A stretch of DNA of 64,000 bases from Didymella arachidicola (taxonomy: Eukaryota; Ascomycota; Dothideomycetes; Pleosporales; Didymellaceae), in contig CM049994.1 of NCBI GenBank assembly GCA_016630955.3, forward strand, positions 496,001 to 560,000. The letters are read 5' to 3'. The notes under the pieces are model-generated. The model saw only the letters and a program-made list of their open reading frames with translations. It had not been told where the DNA came from and ran no database searches. The position numbers and the translations under genes are program-made. Shown one piece after another: positions 1 to 9,596 of this stretch (the stretch's first letter is position 1; the number at the start of each line of letters is the position of its first letter).

Positions 1-752
1 GAGGATGCTAGTGCGTCACGCCCTGTCATGCGTTGTAGAAGCATGTGGCGTACTGTCTTTTCGCTCACGCGCGGTGGACCAGACTGCGCAGACCTAGGTT
101 TAGGAAAGATAGCTGGAGCACCCTTGAACCGCGGCGTCCAGAATGCCCGAGCTGCGTCGTCTCCTATCTCGTGGCAGTACTTCGCAAACTCCTTGAACGG
201 CGGTCGCTTTATCGGCGGTTGACCCGCGTACACCACGGATAAATCCAGCTGGATAAGCTGGTCAATAGACCAATAATCCATGACAGCATGATGCAGCGTA
301 AGAACCGCATGGTGTCCAACATACGCAGATCGAAACAACACCTCGCCCGCTTCAAAGCGATGCCGTGCCGCATCGCCATCGTCCCGCAGGTACTCTTCAA
401 TATTATCGAATCCAGTGTTAATATCCGTCACATGTTCTTCATCCGTCACGACGTTGACATAGCCCAGGTCTCCGCACTCGACAATGCGCGTCCGCAAAAT
501 GTCGTTGGAAGATACCACCTGCCGCAGCGCATCGCAGAAAGGGCCCGGTTCGACGGGGTGAGCGGGAGTAAGAACAAAGTGGAAGGTTTCGTTTCGGGTG
601 GAGGATATCATGGAGGATTGGAGGGGGGTGCAGGTGTAGATGTCGCGGATGAGGGGTGAGGGGAGGTTACAAGCGGATGCGATTGTGGAGAGGGAGATAG
701 CATCGATGTCGGACAGCAAGGTGATTGTTTTGGGGCGCGGTGGCGCGGGCAT
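1..752 (-). CDS. NRPS-type condensation domain protein, N-terminal part (partial)
   Basis: The minus strand is open from an ATG at 752 to the window edge, about 250 codons, with the C-terminus missing. The first ~40 residues lead into a segment reading IYTCTPLQSSMISST, which matches the first core motif of nonribosomal peptide synthetase condensation domains (usually YPCTPLQ). About 130 residues later comes LHHAVMDYWSID, the HHxxxD catalytic motif; the second His is the proposed general base of peptide-bond formation. The residue after the Asp is Tyr, where Gly or Ala is usual. The condensation domain sits at the very N-terminus, so the protein is either an NRPS that begins with a C domain or a stand-alone C-domain enzyme. 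No adenylation or carrier domain can be seen before the edge. Family assignment is firm; product and module structure are unknown. Confidence 0.8.
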   Translation of the reverse strand, partial: MPAPPRPKTITLLSDIDAISLSTIASACNLPSPLIRDIYTCTPLQSSMISSTRNETFHFVLTPAHPVEPGPFCDALRQVVSSNDILRTRIVECGDLGYVNVVTDEEHVTDINTGFDNIEEYLRDDGDAARHRFEAGEVLFRSAYVGHHAVLTLHHAVMDYWSIDQLIQLDLSVVYAGQPPIKRPPFKEFAKYCHEIGDDAARAFWTPRFKGAPAIFPKPRSAQSGPPRVSEKTVRHMLLQRMTGRDALAS

Positions 753-1474
753 TTTTGTCTTTGTTGGAATGGTTACGGTATTGTGTTGATGCAAGCGAAG
801 AGATGCTGGTTTCATCGAAAACCACACGAGTGGTTGCATATACAACAAAAGATATACACTCAGTCCTATCGCCGTACTCAGCCTAGCTCATCTATGATCC
901 TTGCCCAGTCAAAGCCACAGCTCGTGGGCGACCCAGAGCAAGCCTATGCCACTTGGTCTTCTTCCCACCTTAACACCATACTTACAGCCCCTTCACCCCC
1001 ACTACTGACCCACACAAGCCACCTCCTGCCTAATCTGCTGGGTTCGTGCAGTAGACAGGAAATACCACGCATCCTCCGTTCCGCCTTGCGCAGTGCAGGG
1101 CCATGAGCAAACATATGCAGCAACCCCGTATTTTGCATCATGCACCAGCGTCTCGTTCTGGGAATAATGCGACCGAGCGGATATATCCTTGCTTTAGGCA
1201 TTGAACCGGCTAATAAGGGCGTCAGGTCCAAGTGCGGTGCATGCTGACATGCAGGGCGCAAGTACTTTCGATTGCAACGTGCGTCATCAAGTATCTTCGG
1301 GGTTGGGTGGTGTGTCCTGACTGTTCAGGTATCGGGCGTAATATGTATGAGTGATTTGGGAGCTGGAGTCGTGTCATGGGAGTGGGAGCATGTAGTTTTA
1401 TCTTTTTTTTTTTTTTTTTTTTTTTTTGGAATGGAGGTGTTGGCTTGGAAGGTTCGTGAGTGTGGATGGTGGGG
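753..1474. other. Intergenic region with a 25-nt poly(T) tract
   Basis: No convincing gene lies between the condensation-domain gene, which starts at 752, and the Copia element. Short open frames here have no recognisable domain and no coding-like composition. A run of 25 T residues occupies 1403-1427. The last five bases, TGGGG at 1470-1474, are the left copy of the Copia target-site duplication. Confidence 0.6.
1403..1427. repeat. Poly(T) homopolymer, 25 nt
   Basis: This is an uninterrupted run of 25 T. It could be a poly(A) tail left by a retroposed sequence on the minus strand, or a simple homopolymer. No flanking duplication could be paired with it by eye. Confidence 0.9.
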
Positions 1475-1596
1475 TGTGTGCGGGCAGAGGCCAGGCGTAG
1501 AAAAGAGGGACTAGGTTGTTTCCTATCTAATGAGGGGAAGAGGGAATATACACCCTACAGATGATTATGTAACAGAGCACGTGATGCTGGCTAACA
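1475..1596 (-). repeat. Copia 3' LTR (element orientation), 122 bp
   Basis: This copy is identical by eye to 6708-6829. It is unusually short for an LTR. It contains a CACGTG palindrome at 1578-1583, a possible bHLH-type binding site. The flanking TGGGG at 1470-1474 is the target duplication. Confidence 0.93.
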
Positions 1597-1608
1597 CACC
1601 CCCCCAGC
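1597..1608 (-). other. Copia polypurine tract
   Basis: Read on the minus strand, this is an AGC T then seven G then TG stretch ending directly at the 3' LTR. It is in the correct place to prime plus-strand DNA synthesis. The assignment rests on position and purine content. Confidence 0.6.
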
Positions 1609-1692
1609 TTGAGTGAATAGCAAGAAACGAAAGCTGTAAATGAGCGTCTTGCGTCTCCAAAGCTAGACGTCTTACTCTGTAGGACCCTCTGT

Positions 1693-4600
1693 TTACAGAC
1701 CTGAATCTGATCTGTCTCGCAGTTTGGATGATAGATCGCTTAGTCCTAGCTGGCGTACAAAGTTGGCGTGTCTCTGACGACTAAGGATCTTCGTAAGGCC
1801 ATCAGCTGGCATCTCTGCAGTAGCCTTCCAATCTACCTGCAGTCTGCCCTCTGCTACCTCCTGGCGTACCCATTGATGGTGTACGTCTACATGCTTCAGC
1901 TTCGTCTGAAGCTTGTCAGCTGTCTTTGTTGCGATTAAGACAGTTTGCTGGTTATCACACCACAGTGCTGGTGTTAACTCTGGGTCAAACTGGATCGCTT
2001 TAAAGAAGCGCTGCCACCACTCCATCTCTGATCCGGCTGTTGATAGAGAGAGTAGCTCGGCCTCTGTAGTCGATTTCGTGACTGATCGTTGGACTGTCGC
2101 CTTCCAATCAACAGGCAGTCCATACAGCTTGAAGATATAGCCTTGAGAGCTGCGTCGCGTCTCTGGCTCGTCGGCAAAAGCAGCATCTGATGCACCATAG
2201 AAGAGAGGCTCATGCTCGTGCTCTTGCTGGGATAGCATTGTGATGCTCGTTATGCCTTGCTGCTTATCTGCGGACGCTCGAATAGCCAAGTGTTTCGTGC
2301 CTATCAGGTACCTCCATACATGGCAAGCTGCGTACATATGCTTCTGCCCGGGATTCTGCAGATGACGTGCAAGTACTGAGTGTGCTCTCGCGACGTCTGG
2401 TCGTGTCGAAGTCGAAATGTAAGCCAGTGAGCCGACTAGCCGCTGGTACCTTTGAGTTCGCGCAGCACTTGGTTCCTCTGTTGATGGCAAAAGGGCATTG
2501 TCCCTTAGGGGAACATCTGGACATCTTACGCTTGACTTCAGGTCAAACTTTGCTGCAATCTTATTGATGAATGAGTCTTGAGTCAGGTAGATAGAGCGAC
2601 TGAGCTCCTCGCGGATTACGCGGATACCAAGGAACCACTTCAGCTCGCCTAATTCACGGATCTCGTACGTTGTAAGCAGCTGCTGCTTGAACGTCTGGTA
2701 ATAGCCCCTGTTGAGCGGGTGAACAAGAACGACAATATCGTCCACGTAGAAAAATACGATCAAGTGATCATTCGTGTATAAGCATGGCACTCCTGGCACT
2801 GGCTCTAGGCTAAGCTTCTTCAAGGTCGATGATAGCTCCTGGTACCAGAGCAATGGAGCTTCTTTGAGGCCATAGAGAGCGCGCTGTAGTTCAAGTAGCT
2901 CTCCAAGCTCGTCTGTAAATCCTTCTGGCGTACGGCAGTACATTTTGCGTGGCAATCTCGCGTTGAGAAAAGCATTCATGGCGTCAAACTGAAACATCTG
3001 TAGGTCGAATGCTGCTGCTAACGCGATGAGGGCTCGAAAGACTTTAATTGCTAGCGTTGCCGCGTAGGTGTCTCCCCAAGCCTCTTGCATGTCTCCTCGT
3101 ACGCATATACGCGCTTTGAACTTGTATAGGTATCCATCTTCGTCAAATTTGTACGTGAATACCCACATCAAGGGTAGAACCTCAGCATCTGCTGTCGCTG
3201 CAGTTGCCTCTGTCTGATTGAAGCAGTCTTTTGCCCAGCAGCTATCAAGCTCAGCTCGTGCTGCCTGTGCAAACTCAGCGCCAAATGGATGATTGTTCAG
3301 ATCCTTCCATCGCTTTGGTGGATCCGGCAATTGGTCGCGATGTAATCGTAGCTTTGGCATTTCTCCTGTGAGCTTTGATGGGGCTGTCGGGTTCATTGCT
3401 ACTGCAAATGCTCTATAGTACGTAGCTAGAGCATGATCTGGTGGCTTCCTGGTTCTTTTACCCGTAATGATGTTGCTGCTCACGATTGATGGGTCTGCCA
3501 TCTTTGGAGCGTTGTTCTGTCGACGATCTGGTACGTAGTCCTCGGTATTGCTCCATCCTTTTGCCCATGTTGATGGCTGCTTTCGTGGACGGTCTCGCTT
3601 GCTCGTCACAGCTGGCCGTAGTGGTCCGTCTCCGCTGCTTTTGGCTGTAGATCTATCATCTTCGTGATGCGTCTGCGGCTCATCAAGCAGTTGATCTTGA
3701 ATCTGTTCCCCAGTGTCTTGATCTTCAGCGCCTTGCTGATCTTCCACACTGATCTGTTCTGCCGGCTCGGAAGCTCGGTCTAGATCTCTGTCATTGCCTG
3801 TCCACTCCTGAGGTGGTACAGTACCGCGATCTGACGGTTCTGGTGTGGGCAGAAAGCTCTGATCCTTAGAAAGCTGCTGACGTTGTTGTAGCTCAGTTAC
3901 TACTTCCTGATCTGCCTCTGCCTCCGCTGTATGCAGTATATTGAGGATCTCAATCTCTTCTTGCATAATATCTTCTTTCTCAGCCTTCTCATGGTCGTTG
4001 TAGAGGCTGCTTCTCTGGAATATCACATCTCTCACACGTATCACCTGGTTCTTTTTCGGCAGCCAGATGCGAAAGATGTTTGATGAGTCATACCCTACAA
4101 GGTATCCAACGAATGTACGAGACTCTAGCTTATCTGCCTTCTTCAGCTTTTTGTTAAGCGTGTACGCTTTGCACCCAATCTGGGAGAAGTGCGCGACTGA
4201 AGGCTGCTTGCCGTGAACGAGTTCGTACGGCGTCTTCCAATCAATAGATCTCGTAGGCGTTACATTCGTGATCTTTGTCGCCGTGATCGCTAGCTCATTT
4301 GATAGAGACTTCGGTAGACCTGCCTTAATGCGGAGCGATCTTGCTTTCGTAATGATGATGTTTCCGGCTTGTTCTGCAGCTCCAAGCTGCTCAGGCGTGT
4401 CAGGAGCACGCAGCTCAATCTTGAGGCCTGCTTGCCTCGCGATTCTGTAGAGTTCGAGGCCATAGCCACGATCCCCATCGACTTTGAGCACAATGACTGT
4501 GTACCCGTATTGTCGCTCAATCTTGTGTAGCAGCGCCTTGAGAGCTGCTATCACTACTGGTAGTGACTTGTTCGCAAGAGTCACTGCTTCGTGCCACTTT

Positions 4601-6483
4601 GAGTACTCGCATACTGCATGCAGCAGGTAGCGATCTCCATTGTAGCATGTTTCTCCAGTCGGTATGAGCTGTACAAGATCAACGACTATTCGATAGAAAG
4701 GCCTTGTCGCATGATCATCTGACGCGCGTCTGCTGACCTGAGCTGCCGATTTTGATTGTATACAGGTCTCACACTCGTGCATCCTTGGAGCTCTGGCGTC
4801 TTTGTCAAGAGTTATACCCTGTACATTCCTACTCAGATGGTCAATCACGTCCTTGCCAGCGTGTGCAAACATCTCATGAGCTTCGACATGGGATGTGTGA
4901 ATTGGACGTCGATCTTCTCGCGATGGCTTGTACGCTCGCCGTACTGTCGCCGCGAAGCTGCTCAGAGCTAGGCGATCATTTTCTTCAGCGTCGACAATCC
5001 AATGCCCATTTGCGTATTTAAGCGAACAGATGACGTTTGATGGATGCTTCTGATACATTGCATCTCTCCCTGAGTCGAACTGCACGTCTATCTCTCGGCA
5101 TCGTGAGAGGCTTACAACGTTTGTAAGGAAGCCTTCTACAAGTGCGACGTTAGACAATTGAATCTTGCCTATACCGTTCGGCCGGTTAACGCTGAACGTC
5201 ACCTCTCCCCAGGCCTGTATCGCCAAGGTTGAGTCTCCTGCTAAGACCATCTCATGAGGTCTTGCCTTCCGTGTCTCTTGCCAGCCAAATCTCGTCGAGT
5301 TGCATACGTGAATATTCGAGCCTGGGTCGAGTATCCATCGATTACGTATCGCTGGCAAAGCCTTCTGCTGTACCTGTGCGACAGAGAAGCTGTTGTAGGT
5401 GACAAAGCTTGCGCTGCTCTTCCCACCATCAAGTGTGAGCGTCTCATCTGTGCCTTTTACTCTCTTGCCGTGCCGAGCTAGGAGCTTATTGATTCTCTTA
5501 ACTTGCTCTGGATCCTTCAAGGCTGCTGCTACTCGGTCTTGCACAGCTTTAGCCGGTTGAAAGTCCTCGGGTCTCTTCGGATGATCTGGAAACAGGTACC
5601 AGCACTCTCTATACCAGTGCTTGCTCCCGCAGATACATTCTGGCTTGTATGGAGCTGATCTCGATGATCTCTGCTCCTTCTGATGCTGTTCTGACTTGGC
5701 TGATACACCTAATGACGCAAACGTACCAAGTGATGCCGCAGTAGGTCCGATTCTTCGGTAATAGATTCTGAACTGAGCGATGTAGTCTGCCACCGGTTGA
5801 ACTTCATTCGTCTTGCCTGCTGTCTCTTTCATGATTAAATCATGATGCGATGATCCTGCCCATTCTGGCGCGATCGTCCTGATAGCTGACAGGAAATCCT
5901 CCTGAGCTCGACAGCCCGTTGTTTCAGGAAGGTCTACTTCCCTGCACTGATTCGTAATGTGAATCCAGTCGTCGAGCCACTGCTCGAGATCGCGACTCTG
6001 AGGGCCTTCCTGCAGAGATCGATACTTGACGATTAGCTCTCTGGTTCGTGTAGCAGTTGTCGGCGCGAACTGCTTCTTGAGAGCGATCAGTCGATCGTAC
6101 ACCTCATCTTTTCCGTTGATGAGGTAAAGGTGACGAGCAGCAATCGTACGGCTGATATCCAAAAGAAGTTCGCCTTCCTTCTGCTTTTTCTTCGCGTACT
6201 CTGCTCTTTCATATCTCCAGTCGTGGAGGAGATCACTGTAAACTGCCTGCTGGCCTGCGTCCAGCTGGGCAATCGCTGTCGCTCCAGCTCTGACATCGCT
6301 GGGCAGTGGTTTGATAGGTTCTTCGAGCTTCGGTAGCTCGCTCTGTGGTTTCGAGATGTCATGGTACTTCCAAATAGCATCTACGACGGCTTTCTCTCGT
6401 CGTAGCTGGAACCATGACTCCCAATCGACTGGTTTATCCAGTATAACGGTCACTCGTGTGACTCCAGCGTCGTTGTACGACAT
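1693..6483 (-). CDS. Copia Gag-Pol polyprotein (1596 aa, intact)
   Basis: A single frame encodes all retrotransposition functions. Residues ~1-340 are Gag-like and carry a short zinc knuckle (CICGSKHWYREC, near residue 285). The aspartic protease site appears as WILDPGSNIHVCN, with Pro where DSG/DTG is usual. The pre-integrase zinc segment ends in CETC. The integrase core keeps its acidic residues in VVDLVQL, LKVDGDRGYG and GAAEQAG. Reverse transcriptase shows FDAMNAFLNA, LYGLKEAP and the catalytic FFYVDDIVVL. RNase H follows with SDAAFADE, STTEAELLSL and ADGLTKIL. No stop codon or frameshift is seen over ~4.8 kb. Gag and Pol are not separated by a frameshift, which is common in Copia elements. 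The element is probably competent for transposition; activity is an inference. Confidence 0.95.
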   Translation of the reverse strand: MSYNDAGVTRVTVILDKPVDWESWFQLRREKAVVDAIWKYHDISKPQSELPKLEEPIKPLPSDVRAGATAIAQLDAGQQAVYSDLLHDWRYERAEYAKKKQKEGELLLDISRTIAARHLYLINGKDEVYDRLIALKKQFAPTTATRTRELIVKYRSLQEGPQSRDLEQWLDDWIHITNQCREVDLPETTGCRAQEDFLSAIRTIAPEWAGSSHHDLIMKETAGKTNEVQPVADYIAQFRIYYRRIGPTAASLGTFASLGVSAKSEQHQKEQRSSRSAPYKPECICGSKHWYRECWYLFPDHPKRPEDFQPAKAVQDRVAAALKDPEQVKRINKLLARHGKRVKGTDETLTLDGGKSSASFVTYNSFSVAQVQQKALPAIRNRWILDPGSNIHVCNSTRFGWQETRKARPHEMVLAGDSTLAIQAWGEVTFSVNRPNGIGKIQLSNVALVEGFLTNVVSLSRCREIDVQFDSGRDAMYQKHPSNVICSLKYANGHWIVDAEENDRLALSSFAATVRRAYKPSREDRRPIHTSHVEAHEMFAHAGKDVIDHLSRNVQGITLDKDARAPRMHECETCIQSKSAAQVSRRASDDHATRPFYRIVVDLVQLIPTGETCYNGDRYLLHAVCEYSKWHEAVTLANKSLPVVIAALKALLHKIERQYGYTVIVLKVDGDRGYGLELYRIARQAGLKIELRAPDTPEQLGAAEQAGNIIITKARSLRIKAGLPKSLSNELAITATKITNVTPTRSIDWKTPYELVHGKQPSVAHFSQIGCKAYTLNKKLKKADKLESRTFVGYLVGYDSSNIFRIWLPKKNQVIRVRDVIFQRSSLYNDHEKAEKEDIMQEEIEILNILHTAEAEADQEVVTELQQRQQLSKDQSFLPTPEPSDRGTVPPQEWTGNDRDLDRASEPAEQISVEDQQGAEDQDTGEQIQDQLLDEPQTHHEDDRSTAKSSGDGPLRPAVTSKRDRPRKQPSTWAKGWSNTEDYVPDRRQNNAPKMADPSIVSSNIITGKRTRKPPDHALATYYRAFAVAMNPTAPSKLTGEMPKLRLHRDQLPDPPKRWKDLNNHPFGAEFAQAARAELDSCWAKDCFNQTEATAATADAEVLPLMWVFTYKFDEDGYLYKFKARICVRGDMQEAWGDTYAATLAIKVFRALIALAAAFDLQMFQFDAMNAFLNARLPRKMYCRTPEGFTDELGELLELQRALYGLKEAPLLWYQELSSTLKKLSLEPVPGVPCLYTNDHLIVFFYVDDIVVLVHPLNRGYYQTFKQQLLTTYEIRELGELKWFLGIRVIREELSRSIYLTQDSFINKIAAKFDLKSSVRCPDVPLRDNALLPSTEEPSAARTQRYQRLVGSLAYISTSTRPDVARAHSVLARHLQNPGQKHMYAACHVWRYLIGTKHLAIRASADKQQGITSITMLSQQEHEHEPLFYGASDAAFADEPETRRSSQGYIFKLYGLPVDWKATVQRSVTKSTTEAELLSLSTAGSEMEWWQRFFKAIQFDPELTPALWCDNQQTVLIATKTADKLQTKLKHVDVHHQWVRQEVAEGRLQVDWKATAEMPADGLTKILSRQRHANFVRQLGLSDLSSKLRDRSDSGL

Positions 6484-6696
6484 CGTGATCTTCGTGATTA
6501 ATCACCAAACTGATCTCTGTACAGAGCAGCAGTTCTGGTCCGTTAGCGACACCACCTGATGGCTGTCGACTAGAAAGGTCTTTGACGCTGATCAGCTGTC
6601 AGTAGACAAAACGAGGTAGAAGTGAACGTAGTCGTTGTCAGTTACACGTCTAGAGCTGTTTTAGTGCTGAGTAGCGCAGTCTAAGAGGTGCAAACC

Positions 6697-6707
6697 GGGC
6701 TCATAAC
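6697..6707 (-). other. Copia primer-binding site matching an internal tRNA-iMet segment
   Basis: The plus strand next to the 5' LTR reads GGGCTCATAAC. This equals the anticodon stem-loop of eukaryotic initiator tRNA-Met (CAU anticodon) as I know it. The minus strand is therefore complementary to an internal tRNA segment rather than to the 3' CCA end. That fits the half-tRNA priming known from Drosophila copia. Confidence 0.6.
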
Positions 6708-6829
6708 TGTGTGCGGGCAGAGGCCAGGCGTAGAAAAGAGGGACTAGGTTGTTTCCTATCTAATGAGGGGAAGAGGGAATATACACCCTACAGATGATTA
6801 TGTAACAGAGCACGTGATGCTGGCTAACA
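6708..6829 (-). repeat. Copia 5' LTR (element orientation), 122 bp
   Basis: This copy is identical by eye to 1475-1596. It is followed by TGGGG (6830-6834), the right copy of the 5-bp target duplication. Element transcription should start in this LTR and run leftward. Confidence 0.93.
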
Positions 6830-6834
6830 TGGGG

Positions 6835-7570
6835 GAATGCCTGGGTCGTGTTTTCCTTGAGCCTCTCTGTGGAGGAGCTGGAGAGTAAGTTGGTGTGAGG
6901 GTTTGGAAATGCATATCTTTAGCTATTGGAGTAGCACAGTGCGGGTTAATCGAGGTGTTGGATTGAACTTGCCGCACGTGTCACACTTGGCTACTGGGAC
7001 TCGTATGAATCGCGCTCCCCTGAGCTTGATGTCTGGGTCATCTGTGTCAACACAAGACTTGCGCCATTCCTAGGGTTCCTTCAGATGAAGGGACCTTCGA
7101 GGTCCACTGCTCTTTAGGTCAGTGTAACTACTGTTGTTGTGAGCGTCTTAACACATGCGCATTATCGGTAGCATGTATGGATGAGTATCCATAGATGAAG
7201 CTACCGAGCTAAGCTACATAGAGGTCCTCCTGTTGACACGTGCGTGCCAAGCTATCACGTGACATTGGCTGTGAGCTCTGCTTAAGGCTGTGATAGTTGC
7301 ACCCTCTGTAATATCATAAGCTACCATACGCGAAACGACGCTCGCAAATGAGAAGTATCCGCCCTAACAAGAAATGCATCCGCTGTATTTCCCAGAAACA
7401 TCATACTAGCGGCCTTTAAAAACGATGCATCAGTCGCTGCGGATTCTAGTCATGCGAGCAATCATGGTATGAGGAACGGCCACGATGTGGTTACCACTTC
7501 AGCCGTAGGATCCTCCCAAAATACACCTGGTCGCACTTTGCACGTAGAGTTCTTAGCAAAATCTGTTGAT
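6835..7570. other. Gene-poor spacer right of the Copia element
   Basis: No supportable gene was found. A 49-codon open stretch on the minus strand (7069-6923) has coding-like composition and a KCDTCGKF cysteine pair, but it begins straight after an in-frame TAG and has no start codon. It may be a relic. Confidence 0.45.
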
Positions 7571-9353
7571 TTAATACGAAGGTGCTCCAGGAGCTGCTAT
7601 TCCAAATGTAGATGCTGAAGAGTCGCTTGGTGGGTAACGAATTCTTGGATCATCCCTCTTTGGTGGCTCGGGCACACCAAGCCTCGGACCTCGGTGGGTA
7701 TTTCCATGCTCTAGCGATGGAGACACCTCAATTCTGACTTCTACTGAGGGAAACAAGCTTGTAGAGACGTGCGCCAAAACTGTGTAGTTGTGACGGCTGT
7801 CTCCATGGATGATCGACACGGCTCGTTCCTGTCTCTCCCCTGGCCGCAGCAAAACGAGACTGAAAGCGTCCCCCAAAAGACCATATTGGTCAATCTCGTT
7901 GAATGGATCGATGAATTCGGGCGGCTTTGGACTGCTTTGGGGACCTGTTTGAGCATAGAGACTGAGGCGGAAGTCCGCTCCGCTGGTGACCTCGCAAACC
8001 ACAATGAACGCCGTAGTTTGCTCAGTCGTTGATCCCCATTCTGACAAAGCCCTCGATGTGATAAAAAAAACGAACAAACCCGTCAAAGTTAGAAGGTGTG
8101 CCTACGGAGAAGTACCGCTCATACATATTCCAGTAAATTTCCGGAACTGCTCTGAAGTCGCGTAGCATGTAATTCTGCGTGGTCTTGGGAAACTCAAAGA
8201 AGATCTTTCTGCAGTCCTTCTCCTTCGCCAGAAAGTCTTCGATTTCTTCATCTGCAGCCGATGCAAGAAACAGAGGGCGCAGAACCCGTACTGATGGAAC
8301 ATTTTCTCCCAGAGTATTCTCGTGTGGCAAGTATCGGAAGTAAGTGTCGAGAGCTCGTTGCAAATAGATGCTCAGTCGTCGCGGCGGACCAGCTGAAAAA
8401 TCCTGATCAAAGCAATGCAAGTCCATGATGTATCTGCCACCAGATTCAAACTTGACAGGCGTCCGAATTTTCACTCCACGGTTAGTCAGAGTTATTTCGT
8501 CCCGGAACCGGAATTGATCATCGCTTAGCTCGACAGATCCGCAGTGGGAGAATTCGACCGGAGATTCCGCAAGAATGCCTCGATGCTGCTTCGAATCATC
8601 TCCAGCCTTCCACGCAAAGATAGAGAGGTCTGTGGTTTTGGATAGAATCGCTTCTTGCAACCGGATAAAAGCCTTGAATTCCTCGCCGTAGATCATCGGT
8701 ATGTTGACATCAAAGATGTCTAACAGGCAATATGCCTTATCCTCAACACGCGTAGTCTCTCGCCCAGCCGCCCACGACATGCGCTTCCCCAGTGATATTG
8801 AGGAAAGTGATTGTTGGCCATTTTATACCCATCGACTAATTCCAGTAATTGATTCGATCATGACTGCAAGCTCAGACTTGGTCCCTATAGGATTCCAACT
8901 CTCATCGAAGAACACGAGGTTGGTCGGCGCAATAAGCTCTTGCAAAGTCCAGCCCCTAGTCCACCATCTGCATTTCCCCAGAACTGACAACTTCACACTT
9001 GTGTCGCTGGTTGGAAGATCGGAGAGATCGGAGAGGAATGCAAGGCAAACAGTAGCATTCTTATACCAGCGGTACATTGAATTGATACTTTCGGACAGCT
9101 CGGCGCTGGAAGATTTGTCGATGCAGCAAGTGTCTATCCAGATATAATCGAGGCCATGGTCTTGTGTCTTTAAGCAAGCCGAGAGGATCTTAGCATATCC
9201 AAAACGTGCTTGCGCAGTCGTAACAATTTTTATACAGTAGAAAGTCACTTCGTCCTTGGTCCAGGTGTGCGACAAGATAGCGTAGCGAATACTGTCCAGG
9301 ATGGGATCAGGAAACACTTCGAGCTTGAGGGTAAAGGCGTTGAGAAGTCTCAT
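7571..9353 (-). pseudogene. HET-domain (heterokaryon incompatibility) protein, broken
   Basis: The reading starts at an ATG at 9353 with MRLLNAFTLKLEVFPD. It continues with the HET-domain signatures YAILSHTW, GLDYIWIDTCCIDKSSSAEL and GWTLQELIAPTN. Later come MSWAAGRETTRVEDKAYCLL and IPMIYGEEF, which are typical of HET-E/HET-D-like proteins. Two lesions interrupt the frame. An in-frame TAA follows ISRWV (stop codon just below 8826), with homologous sequence continuing in the same frame. Then the frame shifts somewhere in 8022-8086, where an eight-base A/T homopolymer (8063-8070) is a likely slip site. The C-terminal part runs on to 7571. Reading the first lesion as a 45-nt intron would remove conserved residues, so a nonsense mutation is preferred. 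Intact HET proteins trigger cell death on fusion of incompatible hyphae; this copy is probably non-functional. Confidence 0.8.
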
Positions 9354-9596
9354 CTTATCCTGACGTGGGAGACACGATACTATGATCCGGAGATTCAGCA
9401 GAAAGTGATTATAAAAACAGTGGAATTCGTGCGACGACCTTCTTGTAGGCCCAGAACGCCCTATTTATCTTACAGGTGCGGCAAACTTAAGCGACATAGT
9501 AGATAACTCGGTGAGCTCTATGTTAAGATTGTCCTTAAATAATCTATATATTAGTTCTTAGAGACAAGTAGCGCGGAAGTAGTAGACAGGGTTATA

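Larger units (their letters stand above)
1475..6829 (-). mobile_element. Complete Ty1/Copia LTR retrotransposon
   Basis: The element is 5355 bp and lies on the minus strand. Its two 122-bp terminal repeats (1475-1596 and 6708-6829) look identical base for base. In element orientation each LTR begins TGTTAG and ends CACA. The flanking 5-bp duplication is TGGGG at 1470-1474 and 6830-6834. One uninterrupted Gag-Pol frame of 1596 codons (6483-1693) fills the interior. A primer-binding site adjoins the right LTR and a G-rich polypurine tract adjoins the left LTR. Integrase precedes reverse transcriptase, which is the Copia (Pseudoviridae-like) order. Identical LTRs plus an intact frame imply a very recent insertion. 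Confidence 0.95.

Noticed and set aside
1403..1427. Poly(T) as the tail of a retroposed gene
   Set aside because: No coding remnant or flanking target duplication could be paired with it.
6923..7069. 49-codon Cys-containing open stretch (minus strand)
   Set aside because: No start codon and preceded by an in-frame stop; too short to call a gene.
8781..8826. Reading the HET-gene TAA as part of a 45-nt GT-AG intron
   Set aside because: It would delete residues conserved before MSWAAGRE, and the later frameshift would still break the gene.
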